Source of the DNA: Lachnospiraceae bacterium
GTDB taxonomy: Bacteria > Bacillota > Clostridia > Lachnospirales > Lachnospiraceae
Direction of reading: 5' to 3'
Length of the DNA stretch: 64,000 nucleotides
Assembly: GCA_030825115.1 (NCBI GenBank)
Contig: JAPJQL010000002.1
Span: 124,001-188,000, forward strand
The translations under genes were made by a program, and so were the position numbers. Each line of letters begins with the position of its first letter. Position 1 is the first letter of the stretch. Below the pieces are notes generated by a model. That model worked only from the letters and a program-made list of their open reading frames with translations. It ran no database searches and was not told the origin of the DNA. This document shows, one piece after another, positions 27,213-36,302 of this stretch.

Positions 27213-28091
27213 TTATGATTCCGGGTCATATTCTTCCAGAAAATGATGCCGCTTTCCATGTTTCACATATCCGATACAGGCGTCCAGATTTACATTTTCC
27301 ACGCTCTTAAAAATATTGGTCTCGATATGGGGATTGATCTGGCGGAACTTGTTGATCAGCTCCTTCATCTCCTGCCGTTTGGAGGTATGGATCTCCTCCT
27401 CCATCGCCCTCTCCTTTGCGATCTGCTCCGTAAACCGGCAGGCGCACTGCAGAAAACGGAGCCCGTTGAACTCCTTCCACGCCAGAATGTCCTCTTCCTT
27501 GACCAGATACAGGGGACGGATCAGTTCCATCCCTTCAAAATTGGTGCTGTGCAGCTTTGGCATCATGGTGTTGACCTGCGCGCCGTACAGCATACTCATG
27601 AGAATCGTCTCAATCACATCGTCAAAATGATGCCCCAGCGCGATCTTATTGCAGCCAAGCATCTTCGCATTGGCATACAGGTTGCCCCGGCGCATCCTGG
27701 CGCAGAGATAACAGGGGGAACCGCCTGCATCTACCACAGTATTGAAGATATCCGACTCAAAAATATGGATGGGAATGCCCATCGTTGCGGCATTTTCCTC
27801 GATCAGCCGCCGGTTGTCAGGATGGTAACCCGGGTCCATCACGATGAATTTCAGCCCGAACTCCATCTTTCCGTGCCGCAAAATCTCCTGCATGCATTTG
27901 GCAAGCAGCATGGAATCCTTGCCCCCGGAGATGCAGACGGCGATGTTATCCCCTTCTTTTATCATGTCGTACTCATTCAGCGCCTTGACAAAAGGGCGCC
28001 AGATTTCCTTGCGGAACCGTTTGATGATGCTGCGCTCAATGTCGCGGCACCTGCTTTCCGCCGGCATCGGTGTGTTCGTTTTGCCTTCCAT
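27213..28091 (-). CDS. TtcA/TilS-like ATP-dependent tRNA thiolation protein
   Basis: 292 residues of the PP-loop ATPase superfamily. The PP-loop is CISGGKDSMLL (about residues 53-63). The paired cysteines typical of TtcA-like enzymes occur in SPCYLCARMRRG. ALGHHFDDVIETILM is the usual second motif, and a third cysteine region is FLQCACRF. The cysteines suggest an iron-sulfur cluster enzyme that thiolates cytidine or a related base in tRNA. In clostridia this gene often stands beside cysE, as here, 21 bases downstream on the same strand, in line with a need for cysteine sulfur. The exact target base is uncertain. Confidence 0.87.
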   Translation of the reverse strand: MEGKTNTPMPAESRCRDIERSIIKRFRKEIWRPFVKALNEYDMIKEGDNIAVCISGGKDSMLLAKCMQEILRHGKMEFGLKFIVMDPGYHPDNRRLIEENAATMGIPIHIFESDIFNTVVDAGGSPCYLCARMRRGNLYANAKMLGCNKIALGHHFDDVIETILMSMLYGAQVNTMMPKLHSTNFEGMELIRPLYLVKEEDILAWKEFNGLRFLQCACRFTEQIAKERAMEEEIHTSKRQEMKELINKFRQINPHIETNIFKSVENVNLDACIGYVKHGKRHHFLEEYDPES

Positions 28092-28112
28092 TTGTTGCTT
28101 TCCTTTGTCGTA

Positions 28113-28766
28113 TTATTTTTTATGTTCCAGCTCTCTTATCCGGGCCTGCATCTGCTGCACCTGCCGTTCCAGCTCTACAATATTCTCCTCCATCCTGCAT
28201 ACATGCTCCGCAGAGGCAGAACCGTCCGGCTTCTTTGGAATCGGCACACCGGCAATCTTGACCGGGCGGGCCGGAATCCCCACCGCCGTGGTATCGTTGT
28301 CAAGCGGCTTTAAGAGCACTGCATTGGCGGCTATGGTACAGTTATCCCCGACTTCAAATGAGCCCAGGATCTTCGCCCCCGCACCGACCGTCACATTATT
28401 TCCAAGGGTCGGATGACGCTTGCCCTTGTTCAGCCCTACGCCGCCCAGGGTCACGCCCTGATAGATGGTGCAGTTATCTCCCACCACCGTCGTCTCCCCG
28501 ATCACCACGCCGCAGCCGTGGTCGATCAGGATTCCGTGTCCCATCTGCGCGCCCGGATGGATCTCGATCAGCGTAAAGAACCGCGCCAGCTGGGATATCA
28601 GCCTCGCAATGAAAAACATGTGATGCCGGTAAAACCAATGGGCAAACCTGTGCCATATCAGGGCATGTACCCCCTGATACAACAGCAGTACCTCAAGCGC
28701 ATTCCTCGCGGCAGGATCCCGTTCCTGTACCGCTTTGACATCCAGCCATATATCTTTCAATATCAT
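28113..28766 (-). CDS. cysE: Serine O-acetyltransferase
   Basis: 217 residues from ATG 28766 (AGAGGG seven bases before); eight extra codons upstream lack a signal. The left-handed beta-helix hexapeptide repeats are plain: IHPGAQMGHGILIDHGCGVVIGE and HPTLGNNVTVGAGAKILG. The catalytic histidine in DHGCG and the serine-acetyltransferase linker are present. It makes O-acetylserine from serine and acetyl-CoA, the first step of cysteine synthesis. The tail ends in a charged coiled coil (VELERQVQQMQARIRELEHKK), longer than in the enteric enzyme, which might alter inhibition by cysteine. It lies in an operon with the TtcA-like gene downstream. Confidence 0.93.
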   Translation of the reverse strand: MILKDIWLDVKAVQERDPAARNALEVLLLYQGVHALIWHRFAHWFYRHHMFFIARLISQLARFFTLIEIHPGAQMGHGILIDHGCGVVIGETTVVGDNCTIYQGVTLGGVGLNKGKRHPTLGNNVTVGAGAKILGSFEVGDNCTIAANAVLLKPLDNDTTAVGIPARPVKIAGVPIPKKPDGSASAEHVCRMEENIVELERQVQQMQARIRELEHKK

Positions 28767-28847
28767 ATCCGCACCCTCTTTTTCTCGCATTAAAACGGTT
28801 GTTCCCTATCATAACATATGAGCCATGCTGTTTACAAGTGCAGATTT

Positions 28848-28890
28848 AAAGAGAGCCAGAATCACAGGCATTCTGATTCTGGCTCTCTTT
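28848..28890. terminator. Long perfect terminator hairpin
   Basis: Sixteen perfect pairs: AAAGAGAGCCAGAATC (28848-28863) with GATTCTGGCTCTCTTT (28875-28890). It lies 20 bases after the stop of the PrcB-like gene. T-tracts are short on both sides, so it may also insulate the cysE promoter. Confidence 0.7.
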
Positions 28891-28910
28891 TCTGTTCCTT
28901 ATTCTGTTTC

Positions 28911-29342
28911 CTACTGGAAGATCACCGGATTTTCCAGATATTCGGTCTGAATGACAATATATGGATAAGATGCTTCCACTCCGGCCGTCTCTCCTTTTTC
29001 CGGTCCGATGAGCTCCGTATCGATCACGATGGAATTTTCCGTCAGGTACAATTCATTCACCGTAATGCTGTATCCCCCCGTTGCCTGCTCCCCATACCCG
29101 GTCACTATGTAAAGCCCCTGGTCGTTGCTGTAAGTCAGCTTAAACGGAGCTGTTTTCTTCTCCGCAATGATCTGGGCCAGCTCTCCCGGCACGTCTGCTT
29201 CCCCTACCACAGTAAACTCCAGATCGCGCACCTTGTCCTGATGCTCCTTCTCCACACTGCAGCCGGTCAGCATCCTGACGACCATGACCCATGCCAGCAG
29301 GCATACGATCAAAAATACTTTTCCATTTAACACTTTCTGCAT
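28911..29342 (-). CDS. PrcB-like lipoprotein
   Basis: 143 residues. The N-terminus is hydrophobic and ends in TGCS, a lipobox, so it is probably a lipoprotein. The central YIVTGYGEQATGGYSITVNELYLTE matches the C-terminal domain of PrcB (protease complex subunit) proteins, in which a YG...TGGYSI pattern is conserved. In treponemes PrcB belongs to a surface protease complex; in Firmicutes the domain occurs alone with unknown role. The ribosome binding site (GGGGAGG, 29354-29348) is inside an inverted repeat that may control translation. The AraC gene ends 68 bases upstream on the same strand. Confidence 0.75.
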   Translation of the reverse strand: MQKVLNGKVFLIVCLLAWVMVVRMLTGCSVEKEHQDKVRDLEFTVVGEADVPGELAQIIAEKKTAPFKLTYSNDQGLYIVTGYGEQATGGYSITVNELYLTENSIVIDTELIGPEKGETAGVEASYPYIVIQTEYLENPVIFQ

Positions 29343-29344
29343 AA

Positions 29345-29420
29345 CAGCCTCCCCATAGAATTTGATTATTACTAATTTATTCGGGGGAGGCTGTCTCTAT
29401 GCCGAAAATCTCAGCCTCCC
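29345..29420 (-). promoter_or_regulatory. Three-segment RNA structure covering the PrcB-like ribosome binding site
   Basis: On the minus strand segment 1 (GGGAGGCTG, 29420-29412) lies in the end of the AraC gene. Segment 2 (CAGCCTCCCC, 29393-29384) pairs perfectly either with segment 1 (nine pairs) or with segment 3 (GGGGAGGCTG, 29354-29345, ten pairs). Segment 3 contains the Shine-Dalgarno of the PrcB-like gene. The two pairings are mutually exclusive, the layout of an attenuator or translational switch. Pairing is seen in the sequence; regulation is inferred. Confidence 0.5.
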
Positions 29421-30250
29421 ACAAAAAATTCCTGGTTCCTATGGGTCTTACGGTATCCGGAAGGCGTCATCCCGGTCACAGATTTGAACACCCGGTTAAA
29501 GTGGGTCAGATTGGAAAAACCGGTCTGCCTGCTGATCTCGGTTATGTTCAAATCTGTCTCCATAAACTTTCTCTGAGCGTTCATAATCCGTGTGACATTC
29601 AGATACTGGATGATCGTGCTGTTTGTATACTCCTTAAATTCCCTGCACAGATAATAGGGGCTGATATAAAACTCACGCGCCAAAAGTTCCAGATTAATAT
29701 CCTCGTGGTAATGGTGATGGATATATTGGATCACCTGGTCCATCCGGTTCTTTTCCTCCGGCTTTGCCTCTGCCTGCGTCCGCTTCTGCCGGACCAGATT
29801 GTACAGCAAGAGGTTTAAGAGCACATGTTGGTAATCCTTCTGAAAATCCCCCGGATGGTCCTGCTCCCACAGCAGACTTTCAATGACTCTTCGGATGATC
29901 TGCCTGTCCTTTGGCATCGGCAGATACATTCCGTTTCCCTGATCCAGTGCCTCTAAAAGCTTTGGAGAATCCACCTCATCCCTGTGAAAATAAAGTACCA
30001 CCCGCTTAAACGGCACATCCTCCGGTCCATAGGAGAAATGCATAATATATGGAGAAAACAGCATAAGCTCCCCTGGTTTTAAAATATAAAGATCATCCTG
30101 GTTTCTCTGATACCGCAGACCTTCCTCCAAAAAATAGATTTCATAATAATTGTGGTAATGAGACTGGGTCATATTGTCGTTGACTCCACTGATTCGCTCA
30201 CACGCAATGCGGTTTCCCTGTGCCATCATGATACCTGCCTGGTCCAGCAT
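29411..30250 (-). CDS. AraC-family transcriptional regulator
   Basis: 279 residues from ATG 30250, with AGGAGG nine bases upstream. The N-terminal cupin (about 20-100) carries HYHNYYEIYFLEEG, then LKPGELMLFSPYIMHFS, a sugar-sensing arm. The C-terminal double helix-turn-helix (about 180-275) carries LELLAREFYISPYYLCREFKEYT and ITEISRQTGFSNLTHFNRVFKSVTGMTPSGYRK. It is divergent from the GH31-TRAP gene set and is most likely its ligand-dependent activator. Confidence 0.93.
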   Translation of the reverse strand: MLDQAGIMMAQGNRIACERISGVNDNMTQSHYHNYYEIYFLEEGLRYQRNQDDLYILKPGELMLFSPYIMHFSYGPEDVPFKRVVLYFHRDEVDSPKLLEALDQGNGMYLPMPKDRQIIRRVIESLLWEQDHPGDFQKDYQHVLLNLLLYNLVRQKRTQAEAKPEEKNRMDQVIQYIHHHYHEDINLELLAREFYISPYYLCREFKEYTNSTIIQYLNVTRIMNAQRKFMETDLNITEISRQTGFSNLTHFNRVFKSVTGMTPSGYRKTHRNQEFFVGG

Positions 30251-30430
30251 GTTATTCTTCCTCCTCTCTCCATTCTCGTCCCTTATGATTTTATAACCGA
30301 CCGCCTCAAAGAGCAAGATATGTAAAATTTATATCACAAAACTGCAATTTTTGTCTAGTATTGCTCCTTTCTATTTTTTAAGATAATAGCATAAAACCGA
30401 TTGAAACAACCCAAGAGGAGGTTCCCAACA

Positions 30431-32932
30431 ATGAAAATCTGCACAAAGGCACTTGCAGTAACACAGCAGGAAAATTATTTTTCCGTCATGACAGACGGTG
30501 TAGAAATCCGAATCCTGTTCTTAACAGATTCCATCTTGAGAATCAGAGCCGGCTTCGACGGCGGCTTTGCCGAAGAATCCTACAGCTTAGTAATGACCGC
30601 ATGGGAAGACCGCATGGATAATTTTCTGCGTCAGTCCCGGACACGGATCACCCCGGCAGAAGCCAGGCTGAGCGACGGGGATAACGAAGCTGTCATACAG
30701 GGAAAAGAGCTGAAGGTAATCATCGAAAAAGAGCCGTTCCGTATCTGTGTCTATGACAGAGAAGGCACTCTGCTCCACGCGGACATCGTGGACCTGGCTT
30801 ACCTGGAAGACAGCAACCACCGACGAATCCACACCAGTGAAATCTCTGCCGACGACTGCTTTTATGGTTTTGGAGAAAAAAGCGGCGACCTCAATAAGGC
30901 GCAGAAGTTCATGGGAATGAGTCCAAAAGATGCGATGGGCTACAACCCCAAAGAAACGGATTCCCTGTACAAACATATCCCGTTTTACATCAAGCTGAAC
31001 CGTTCCACAAAAAAAGCGGTAGGCTACTTCTATCACAACACCTACGAATGTGATTTTGATATGGGACGCGAGAAAAGCAACTACTGGAAGATGCACAGCC
31101 GCTACCGCACCGACGGAGGAGATATTGACCTGTTCCTGATTGCAGGACCGTCCGTCAGGAAAGTCGTAGAACGCTACACGGACCTGACCGGCAAATCTGC
31201 CATGCTCCCCCGCCATGCCCTTGGGTACTTAGGTTCCTCCATGTATTATCCGGAACTGGACTCAGACTGTGACGACGCCATCGTAGAATTTATCGATACC
31301 ACGAAAGAAGAACAGATTCCCGTAGACGGCTTCCAGCTTTCCTCCGGCTACTGCACCGTGGAGACGGAAAAAGGAATCAAGCGCTGCGTCTTTACCTGGA
31401 ACAAAAAACGCTTTAAAGACCCAAAGGATTTCTTCCGCCAGATGAGTGACCGGGGCATTACCGTGACCCCAAATGTAAAACCAGGCATTCTCCTCATCCA
31501 CCCCATGCTGGATGAAATGAAAGAAAAAGGTATGTTCGTAAAATCCAGCGCCAGCGAAGAACCGGGTGTCGGAACCTGGTGGGGCGGCAAAGGCGTCTTC
31601 GTTGATTTTACCAGCCAGGATACCCGTAACAACTGGAAGAGTCTCTTGAAGGAACATGTACTGGAATATGGAACCAGTTCCGTGTGGAACGACAACTGTG
31701 AATACGACAGTATGGTGGATAAGGACTGCCGGTGCAGCTTTGAGGGCAAAGGCGGTACCATCGGCCAGCTTAAATCCGTCATGTCGAATATCATGTGCCA
31801 CATTACCGAGGAAGCTATACATGAAACGTTTGACAATACCCGCCCCTATATTGTGTGCCGTTCCGGACACAGCGGAATCCAGCGTTACGCACAAACATGG
31901 GCAGGGGATAACTTAACCTGTTGGGATGCCCTGAAATACAACATTGCCACCATTCTGGGCATGAGCCTGTCCGGCGTGGCAAACCAGGGCTGCGATATCG
32001 GCGGATTCTACGGTCCTGCACCGGAAGAAGAACTGTTCCTTCGCTGGATTCAGAACGGTATCTTTCAGCCACGTTTCTCCATCCACTCCACAAACACCGA
32101 CAATACGGTGACAGAACCGTGGATGTACAGCCAGATTAAAGAGGACATCCGCCATGCGATAGCATTCCGCTACGCCTTAAGCCCGTACCTCTACTCCCTG
32201 ACTGCCCGCGCACACGAAACCGGGCTGCCAATCATGGAACCGATGTGCAGTGCGTTCCAACATGATACAAACTGCTATGAAGAAGGTGTGGACTTCATGT
32301 TCGGCGACTCCCTTCTGGTGGCCAACGTAGTGGAAAAGGGAGCTTCCACCCGCAGCATTTATCTGCCCAAAGACAATACCTTCTATGACTTCTACACCAG
32401 AAAAGCTTACGAAGGCGGGCAGACCATCGAAGTTCCGGTCACCCTCAGCAGCATCCCGCTGTATATCATAAACGGAGCCATCATCCCGATGGCAGGAAAC
32501 AAACTGGACAATCTGATGACCCAGAAGGTCACTGACCTCACCCTCCTCTGCGCCGCGGACAAAGACAACCAGTTTACCCTGTACGAGGATGACGGCGTTT
32601 CCATGGATTATGAAAACGGAGGTTATCTAAAGACCTCTATCACAATGACAACAGGAGAACGCACCTGTCTGGACTTTTTGCACGAAGGCAGTTATGAAAC
32701 CGCAGTCGAGACCGTATATGTCGATATGATCCACAGGGATAAGGCACCTTACTGGGTGACTGTTGATGGAACGCATATTCCCCATTTCCTCCACAGAAGG
32801 AAATTTGAGGAGTCTGAATGCGGCTGGTACTACAGCCAAAGCCTCAAATCCGTACAGGTAAAATATCCAAACCCGAAGAAGGACTACCAGTTATTGATTT
32901 CATTTGAACAATTTGATTTAATAGGAATGTAA
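30431..32932 (+). CDS. Glycoside hydrolase family 31 alpha-glycosidase
   Basis: 833 residues from ATG 30431, which has AGAGGAGG upstream. The GH31 catalytic barrel is clear: nucleophile Asp421 in VWNDNCEYD, acid/base Asp493 in WAGDNLTCWD, preceded by RSGHSGIQRY. The N-terminal beta-sandwich contains FYGFGEKSGDLNK. GH31 enzymes act on alpha-glucosides or alpha-xylosides. There is no signal peptide, so the substrate is cleaved inside the cell. It is followed after 19 bases by a complete TRAP transporter. TRAP systems carry carboxylates, so the imported compound may be an acidic alpha-linked disaccharide (inference). Confidence 0.92.
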   Translation: MKICTKALAVTQQENYFSVMTDGVEIRILFLTDSILRIRAGFDGGFAEESYSLVMTAWEDRMDNFLRQSRTRITPAEARLSDGDNEAVIQGKELKVIIEKEPFRICVYDREGTLLHADIVDLAYLEDSNHRRIHTSEISADDCFYGFGEKSGDLNKAQKFMGMSPKDAMGYNPKETDSLYKHIPFYIKLNRSTKKAVGYFYHNTYECDFDMGREKSNYWKMHSRYRTDGGDIDLFLIAGPSVRKVVERYTDLTGKSAMLPRHALGYLGSSMYYPELDSDCDDAIVEFIDTTKEEQIPVDGFQLSSGYCTVETEKGIKRCVFTWNKKRFKDPKDFFRQMSDRGITVTPNVKPGILLIHPMLDEMKEKGMFVKSSASEEPGVGTWWGGKGVFVDFTSQDTRNNWKSLLKEHVLEYGTSSVWNDNCEYDSMVDKDCRCSFEGKGGTIGQLKSVMSNIMCHITEEAIHETFDNTRPYIVCRSGHSGIQRYAQTWAGDNLTCWDALKYNIATILGMSLSGVANQGCDIGGFYGPAPEEELFLRWIQNGIFQPRFSIHSTNTDNTVTEPWMYSQIKEDIRHAIAFRYALSPYLYSLTARAHETGLPIMEPMCSAFQHDTNCYEEGVDFMFGDSLLVANVVEKGASTRSIYLPKDNTFYDFYTRKAYEGGQTIEVPVTLSSIPLYIINGAIIPMAGNKLDNLMTQKVTDLTLLCAADKDNQFTLYEDDGVSMDYENGGYLKTSITMTTGERTCLDFLHEGSYETAVETVYVDMIHRDKAPYWVTVDGTHIPHFLHRRKFEESECGWYYSQSLKSVQVKYPNPKKDYQLLISFEQFDLIGM

Positions 32933-32951
32933 AGAAGGGGGTAATCGCATC

Positions 32952-33974
32952 ATGAAAAAAATCGCATCTATCCTGCTGGCACTTGGCCTGGCGGCCGCCA
33001 GCATGACCGGCTGTGCCAACAGCGGAGCCGCAAACAGCGCGGAAGCCACTGCCCAGAATCCAATGGTCCTCACCCTGGCTCACGGCCTCAGTGAGACGCA
33101 TACCGTCCACATCGCCATGACAGAATTTGCCGACCGGGTGAAGGAACGGACCAACGGACGGATTACCGTCCGCATCCTGCCAAACGGTCAGCTTGGCTCT
33201 GAGAATGAGAACATGGAGCAGCTCATGGCAGGCGTTGTCTCCATGACCAAGGTATCCGCACCCGGTCTGGCTACCTACAATGAGTCCTACCATACATTCG
33301 GACTTCCCTATGTCTTTGACGATACCCAGAATTTTTATCACGTCATGGACTCCCCCCAGATGCAGGACTTCTTCCTGTCCTCAGAAAAGGACGGCTTTGT
33401 AACCCTGACCTACTATACCTCCGGCGCCCGTTCCTTCTATACAAAGAATAAAGCGATTCGGACTCCGGAAGATTTAAAAGGTCTGAAAATCCGTGTCCAG
33501 GATATGAAATCCCAGACGGATATGATGAAGGCCCTGGGCGGTATTCCGGTCGCCATGTCCTACGGCGATGTATATACGTCCCTGCAGACCGGCATCATCG
33601 ACGGAACTGAGAATAATGAGACAGCCCTGACCACCGGAAAACACGGCGAGATCTGCAAGGTATACTCCACCGACCAACATGCTATGATTCCTGATGTCAT
33701 GGTCATGAGCGCAAAGATATGGAAAACCATCAGCCCTGAGGATCAGCAGATCATATTGGAAGCGGCCCGCGAATCCACCGAAAGCCATAAGATTGCCTGG
33801 GACGCAGCAATCGAAGAAGCTATTGTGGAAGCTGAGACGAAAATGGGTGTAGAATTTGTAAACGATGTCGATAAGGAAGCATTCCGGCAGGCAACCAGCG
33901 GCATGATTGATGAATACTGCCAGGATTATCCGGGTGTGCAGACTTTGCTCGATATCATTGATTCCGTAGAATAG
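32952..33974 (+). CDS. dctP: TRAP transporter solute receptor (DctP family), GH31-linked
   Basis: 340 residues with a lipoprotein signal (ASMTGCANS). Family signatures: FADRVKERTNGRITVRILPNGQLGSE, the ligand arginine in GLKIRVQDMKS, and SYGDVYTSLQTGIIDGTEN. It binds the substrate outside the membrane. It starts 19 bases after the GH31 stop, behind AGAAGGGGG, and is clearly in one operon with it and with dctQM. The residues around the arginine (QDMKS in place of the PNQ or PET of the other two receptors here) differ, which fits a different ligand. Confidence 0.93.
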   Translation: MKKIASILLALGLAAASMTGCANSGAANSAEATAQNPMVLTLAHGLSETHTVHIAMTEFADRVKERTNGRITVRILPNGQLGSENENMEQLMAGVVSMTKVSAPGLATYNESYHTFGLPYVFDDTQNFYHVMDSPQMQDFFLSSEKDGFVTLTYYTSGARSFYTKNKAIRTPEDLKGLKIRVQDMKSQTDMMKALGGIPVAMSYGDVYTSLQTGIIDGTENNETALTTGKHGEICKVYSTDQHAMIPDVMVMSAKIWKTISPEDQQIILEAARESTESHKIAWDAAIEEAIVEAETKMGVEFVNDVDKEAFRQATSGMIDEYCQDYPGVQTLLDIIDSVE

Positions 33975-33987
33975 GGGGAGGTTCCAA

Positions 33988-34491
33988 ATGAAAGAATTTT
34001 TAACGACCGTCAAAAAATATATGACAAAACTTCTGGCCGGCATTGCCACAGTACTGCTGTCTATCATGACCTTACTGGTGCTGTACCAGGTATTCACCCG
34101 CTATGTCCTCAACAGCCCTGCTGCCTTTACTGAGGAACTGGTACGTTATTTCCTGATCTGGACCGGTTTTATCGGAGCAGCCTATGCCTTTATCACCAGA
34201 GAGCATATGTGCCTGGTGCTGCTGCGTGACAGTTTAAAGCCAGTAAACCGGCAGATTTTGATGACCGTCATCGACGTACTGATACTGGTCTTTGCCGTCT
34301 TTGTCATCACAATCGGAGGATTTAAACTGGCCTTGAGCGCCGAGAAGGTATATTCCGCCCTGTTAGGGATTCCTAGAAGCCTGATCTATGCCATGGCCCC
34401 GATTTCCGGACTGTTTATCATCGTCGCACAGATTATCAACATCTACGAAGATGTCACCGGCACTACGATTGAAGGAGGAAATGAATCATGA
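33988..34491 (+). CDS. dctQ: TRAP transporter small permease (DctQ family), GH31-linked
   Basis: 167 residues, four predicted membrane segments, with the DctQ pattern VLNSPAAFTEELVRYFLIWTGFIGAAYAF and REHMCLVLL. The start follows GGGGGAGG, 13 bases after dctP. Its stop overlaps the dctM start by four bases (ATGA), the tight coupling common in these operons. Confidence 0.92.
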   Translation: MKEFLTTVKKYMTKLLAGIATVLLSIMTLLVLYQVFTRYVLNSPAAFTEELVRYFLIWTGFIGAAYAFITREHMCLVLLRDSLKPVNRQILMTVIDVLILVFAVFVITIGGFKLALSAEKVYSALLGIPRSLIYAMAPISGLFIIVAQIINIYEDVTGTTIEGGNES

Positions 34492-35789
34492 ATATTGCAC
34501 TGACTACGATCATCCTGTTTGCGGTGTTCGGCATCCTGCTATTCCTTGGCTGCCCCATCTCCGTCAGCATTGTGATTTCTTCCATTGTCACCGCTATGTC
34601 TTCTCTGTCCTGGGACCAGATTACATTCATCACCATGCAGAAGATGAACAGCGGTGTGGAGAGTTTTTCCCTGCTGGCTATTCCCCTCTTTATCCTGGCC
34701 GGCAACATCATGAACAACGGCGGTATTGCCAGACGTCTGGTAAACTTTTCCAAGCTGTTCGTCGGCTGGATCCCAGGCTCCCTGGCACAGGCCAACATCG
34801 TCGGAAACATGCTTTTTGGCGCACTGTCCGGTTCCTCTGTGGCAGCTGCATCTGCAATGGGAGGCTGCATCTATCCCATCCAGAAAGATGAGGGCTATGA
34901 CCCGGCGTTTGCTACTGCAGTCAATATTGCATCTGCACCGACAGGACTTCTGATCCCGCCTACCAGCGCGTTTATCGTCTACTCCACCGTAGCAGGCGGC
35001 GTGTCCATATCCACCCTGTTTATGGCCGGATATATTCCGGGTATCCTTATGGGCGTGGGATCCATGATCGTTGCCTTCCTCTATGCGAAGAAGCACAAAT
35101 ATCCGGTATCTGGCAGGACCTCCATGAAGGATGCAATGAAGATCACTCTCGAGGCATTCCCCAGCCTGCTGCTGATCGTCATCGTCATCGGCGGTATCGT
35201 TGGCGGTGTCTTTACTGCAACCGAGGGCGCCGGCATCTGCGTGCTGTACTGCCTGGTGCTGTCCCTCTGCTATAAGAGCCTTTCCATGAAATCCTTCATG
35301 AAGATTCTCGTAAGCAGCGCCTGCACCAGCGGCATCATCCTGTTTTTGATTTCTGCTTCCTCCGCGATGTCTTTTGTTATGGCATACTCCGGCATTCCAG
35401 CAGCAATCAGCGCAGGTATTATGTCCATCTCCACCAACAAGATTGTGATTTTCCTGTTAATGAATGTAATCTTGCTGATTGTGGGAATGTTTATGGACAT
35501 CACCCCGGCTATCCTCATTTTCACCCCAATTTTCCTTCCGATCGCTGAGAGCCTTGGGATGTCCAATATCCAGTTCGGCGTTATGCTGATTTTCAATATG
35601 TGTCTTGGAAATATCACGCCGCCGGTCGGATCGGTATTGTTTGTCGGCTGCGGAATCAGTAAAATCAGTATTGAAGATGTTACAAAAACATTGCTTCCTT
35701 ACTTCGTCGTATTGTTTGTCCTTTTGCTGGCAGTGACTTATATTCCGGCGCTGTCGCTGGGGATTCCTACTTTGATGGGATTAATGTAA
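34488..35789 (+). CDS. dctM: TRAP transporter large permease (DctM family), GH31-linked
   Basis: 433 residues, all-membrane. Hallmarks: GALSGSSVAAASAMGGCIYP, SAPTGLLIPPTSAFIVYS and LGNITPPVGSVLFVGCGI. It completes the second P-Q-M set and ends at a strong terminator. It is probably regulated by the AraC protein encoded divergently from GH31. Confidence 0.93.
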   Translation: MNIALTTIILFAVFGILLFLGCPISVSIVISSIVTAMSSLSWDQITFITMQKMNSGVESFSLLAIPLFILAGNIMNNGGIARRLVNFSKLFVGWIPGSLAQANIVGNMLFGALSGSSVAAASAMGGCIYPIQKDEGYDPAFATAVNIASAPTGLLIPPTSAFIVYSTVAGGVSISTLFMAGYIPGILMGVGSMIVAFLYAKKHKYPVSGRTSMKDAMKITLEAFPSLLLIVIVIGGIVGGVFTATEGAGICVLYCLVLSLCYKSLSMKSFMKILVSSACTSGIILFLISASSAMSFVMAYSGIPAAISAGIMSISTNKIVIFLLMNVILLIVGMFMDITPAILIFTPIFLPIAESLGMSNIQFGVMLIFNMCLGNITPPVGSVLFVGCGISKISIEDVTKTLLPYFVVLFVLLLAVTYIPALSLGIPTLMGLM

Positions 35790-35796
35790 AAAGATG

Positions 35797-35833
35797 CGCC
35801 AGTTCCTGCCCAAAACCGGGCCAGGGACTGGCG
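35797..35833. terminator. Bidirectional terminator between dctM and spoIIID
   Basis: CGCCAGTTCCTG (35797-35808) pairs with CAGGGACTGGCG (35822-35833), one wobble. TTTT follows on the plus strand and CTTTTT on the minus strand after a three-base gap. It serves both convergent genes. Confidence 0.82.
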
Positions 35834-35840
35834 TTTTATC

Positions 35841-36116
35841 CTATTGCGGCTCTTTACTGCACATGGCAAGCCTGTGCTGGTACTTCTCCTTTGTCGCCAG
35901 CCCTCCACGGATATGGCGTTCCGATTTGTTTACATTGAGTACAACCCGCGCCTGTGCGGCTAACGACGGGTTGATATGCTCCAGGCGGTCCGTGACGTCC
36001 TTATGCACCGTGGACTTTGATATCCCAAACCGCTTTGCTGTCTGCCTGACCGTTGCATTATGGTCTATGATGTAATTGGCGATAGCTACCGCACGTTCTT
36101 CAATATAATCCTTCAC
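35841..36116 (-). CDS. spoIIID: Sporulation transcriptional regulator SpoIIID
   Basis: 91 residues. It opens MKDYIEERAVAIANYIIDHNATVRQTAKRFGISKSTVHKDVTDRL, the very conserved helix-turn-helix of SpoIIID. The basic C-terminal region HIRGGLATKEKYQHR contacts DNA in Bacillus. It regulates mother-cell genes between the sigma-E and sigma-K phases. This is strong evidence for endospore formation. The sipL gene in this window is a plausible member of the same programme. Confidence 0.96.
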   Translation of the reverse strand: MKDYIEERAVAIANYIIDHNATVRQTAKRFGISKSTVHKDVTDRLEHINPSLAAQARVVLNVNKSERHIRGGLATKEKYQHRLAMCSKEPQ

Positions 36117-36257
36117 GAAAATTCCTCACATAGGATGTTTTTTACAAGATATGCCGGGAGAGGTGCATGTATTCCAGCGTCCTTAAAAACCCGGAGTTAA
36201 AAGCTGCCGCGTCTCCGGATGCAGTTCCCGGGATGATTTCATCTATCATAGTGAAAA

Positions 36258-36288
36258 AGGCAGGAAAGCTGTCTTCACTTTCCTGCCT
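36258..36288 (-). terminator. Terminator after the broken ATP-binding gene
   Basis: AGGCAGGAAAG (36258-36268) pairs perfectly with CTTTCCTGCCT (36278-36288). The minus strand continues with TTTTTC. It ends the TetR-ABC-MacA transcript. The 36117-36257 stretch between it and spoIIID shows nothing else. Confidence 0.85.
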
Positions 36289-36302
36289 GAATTTACTCAG
36301 TT

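Noticed and set aside
27243..28313. A 356-codon plus-strand frame
   Set aside because: Lies opposite the TtcA-like and cysE genes, whose protein families are unmistakable; a high-G+C antisense shadow.
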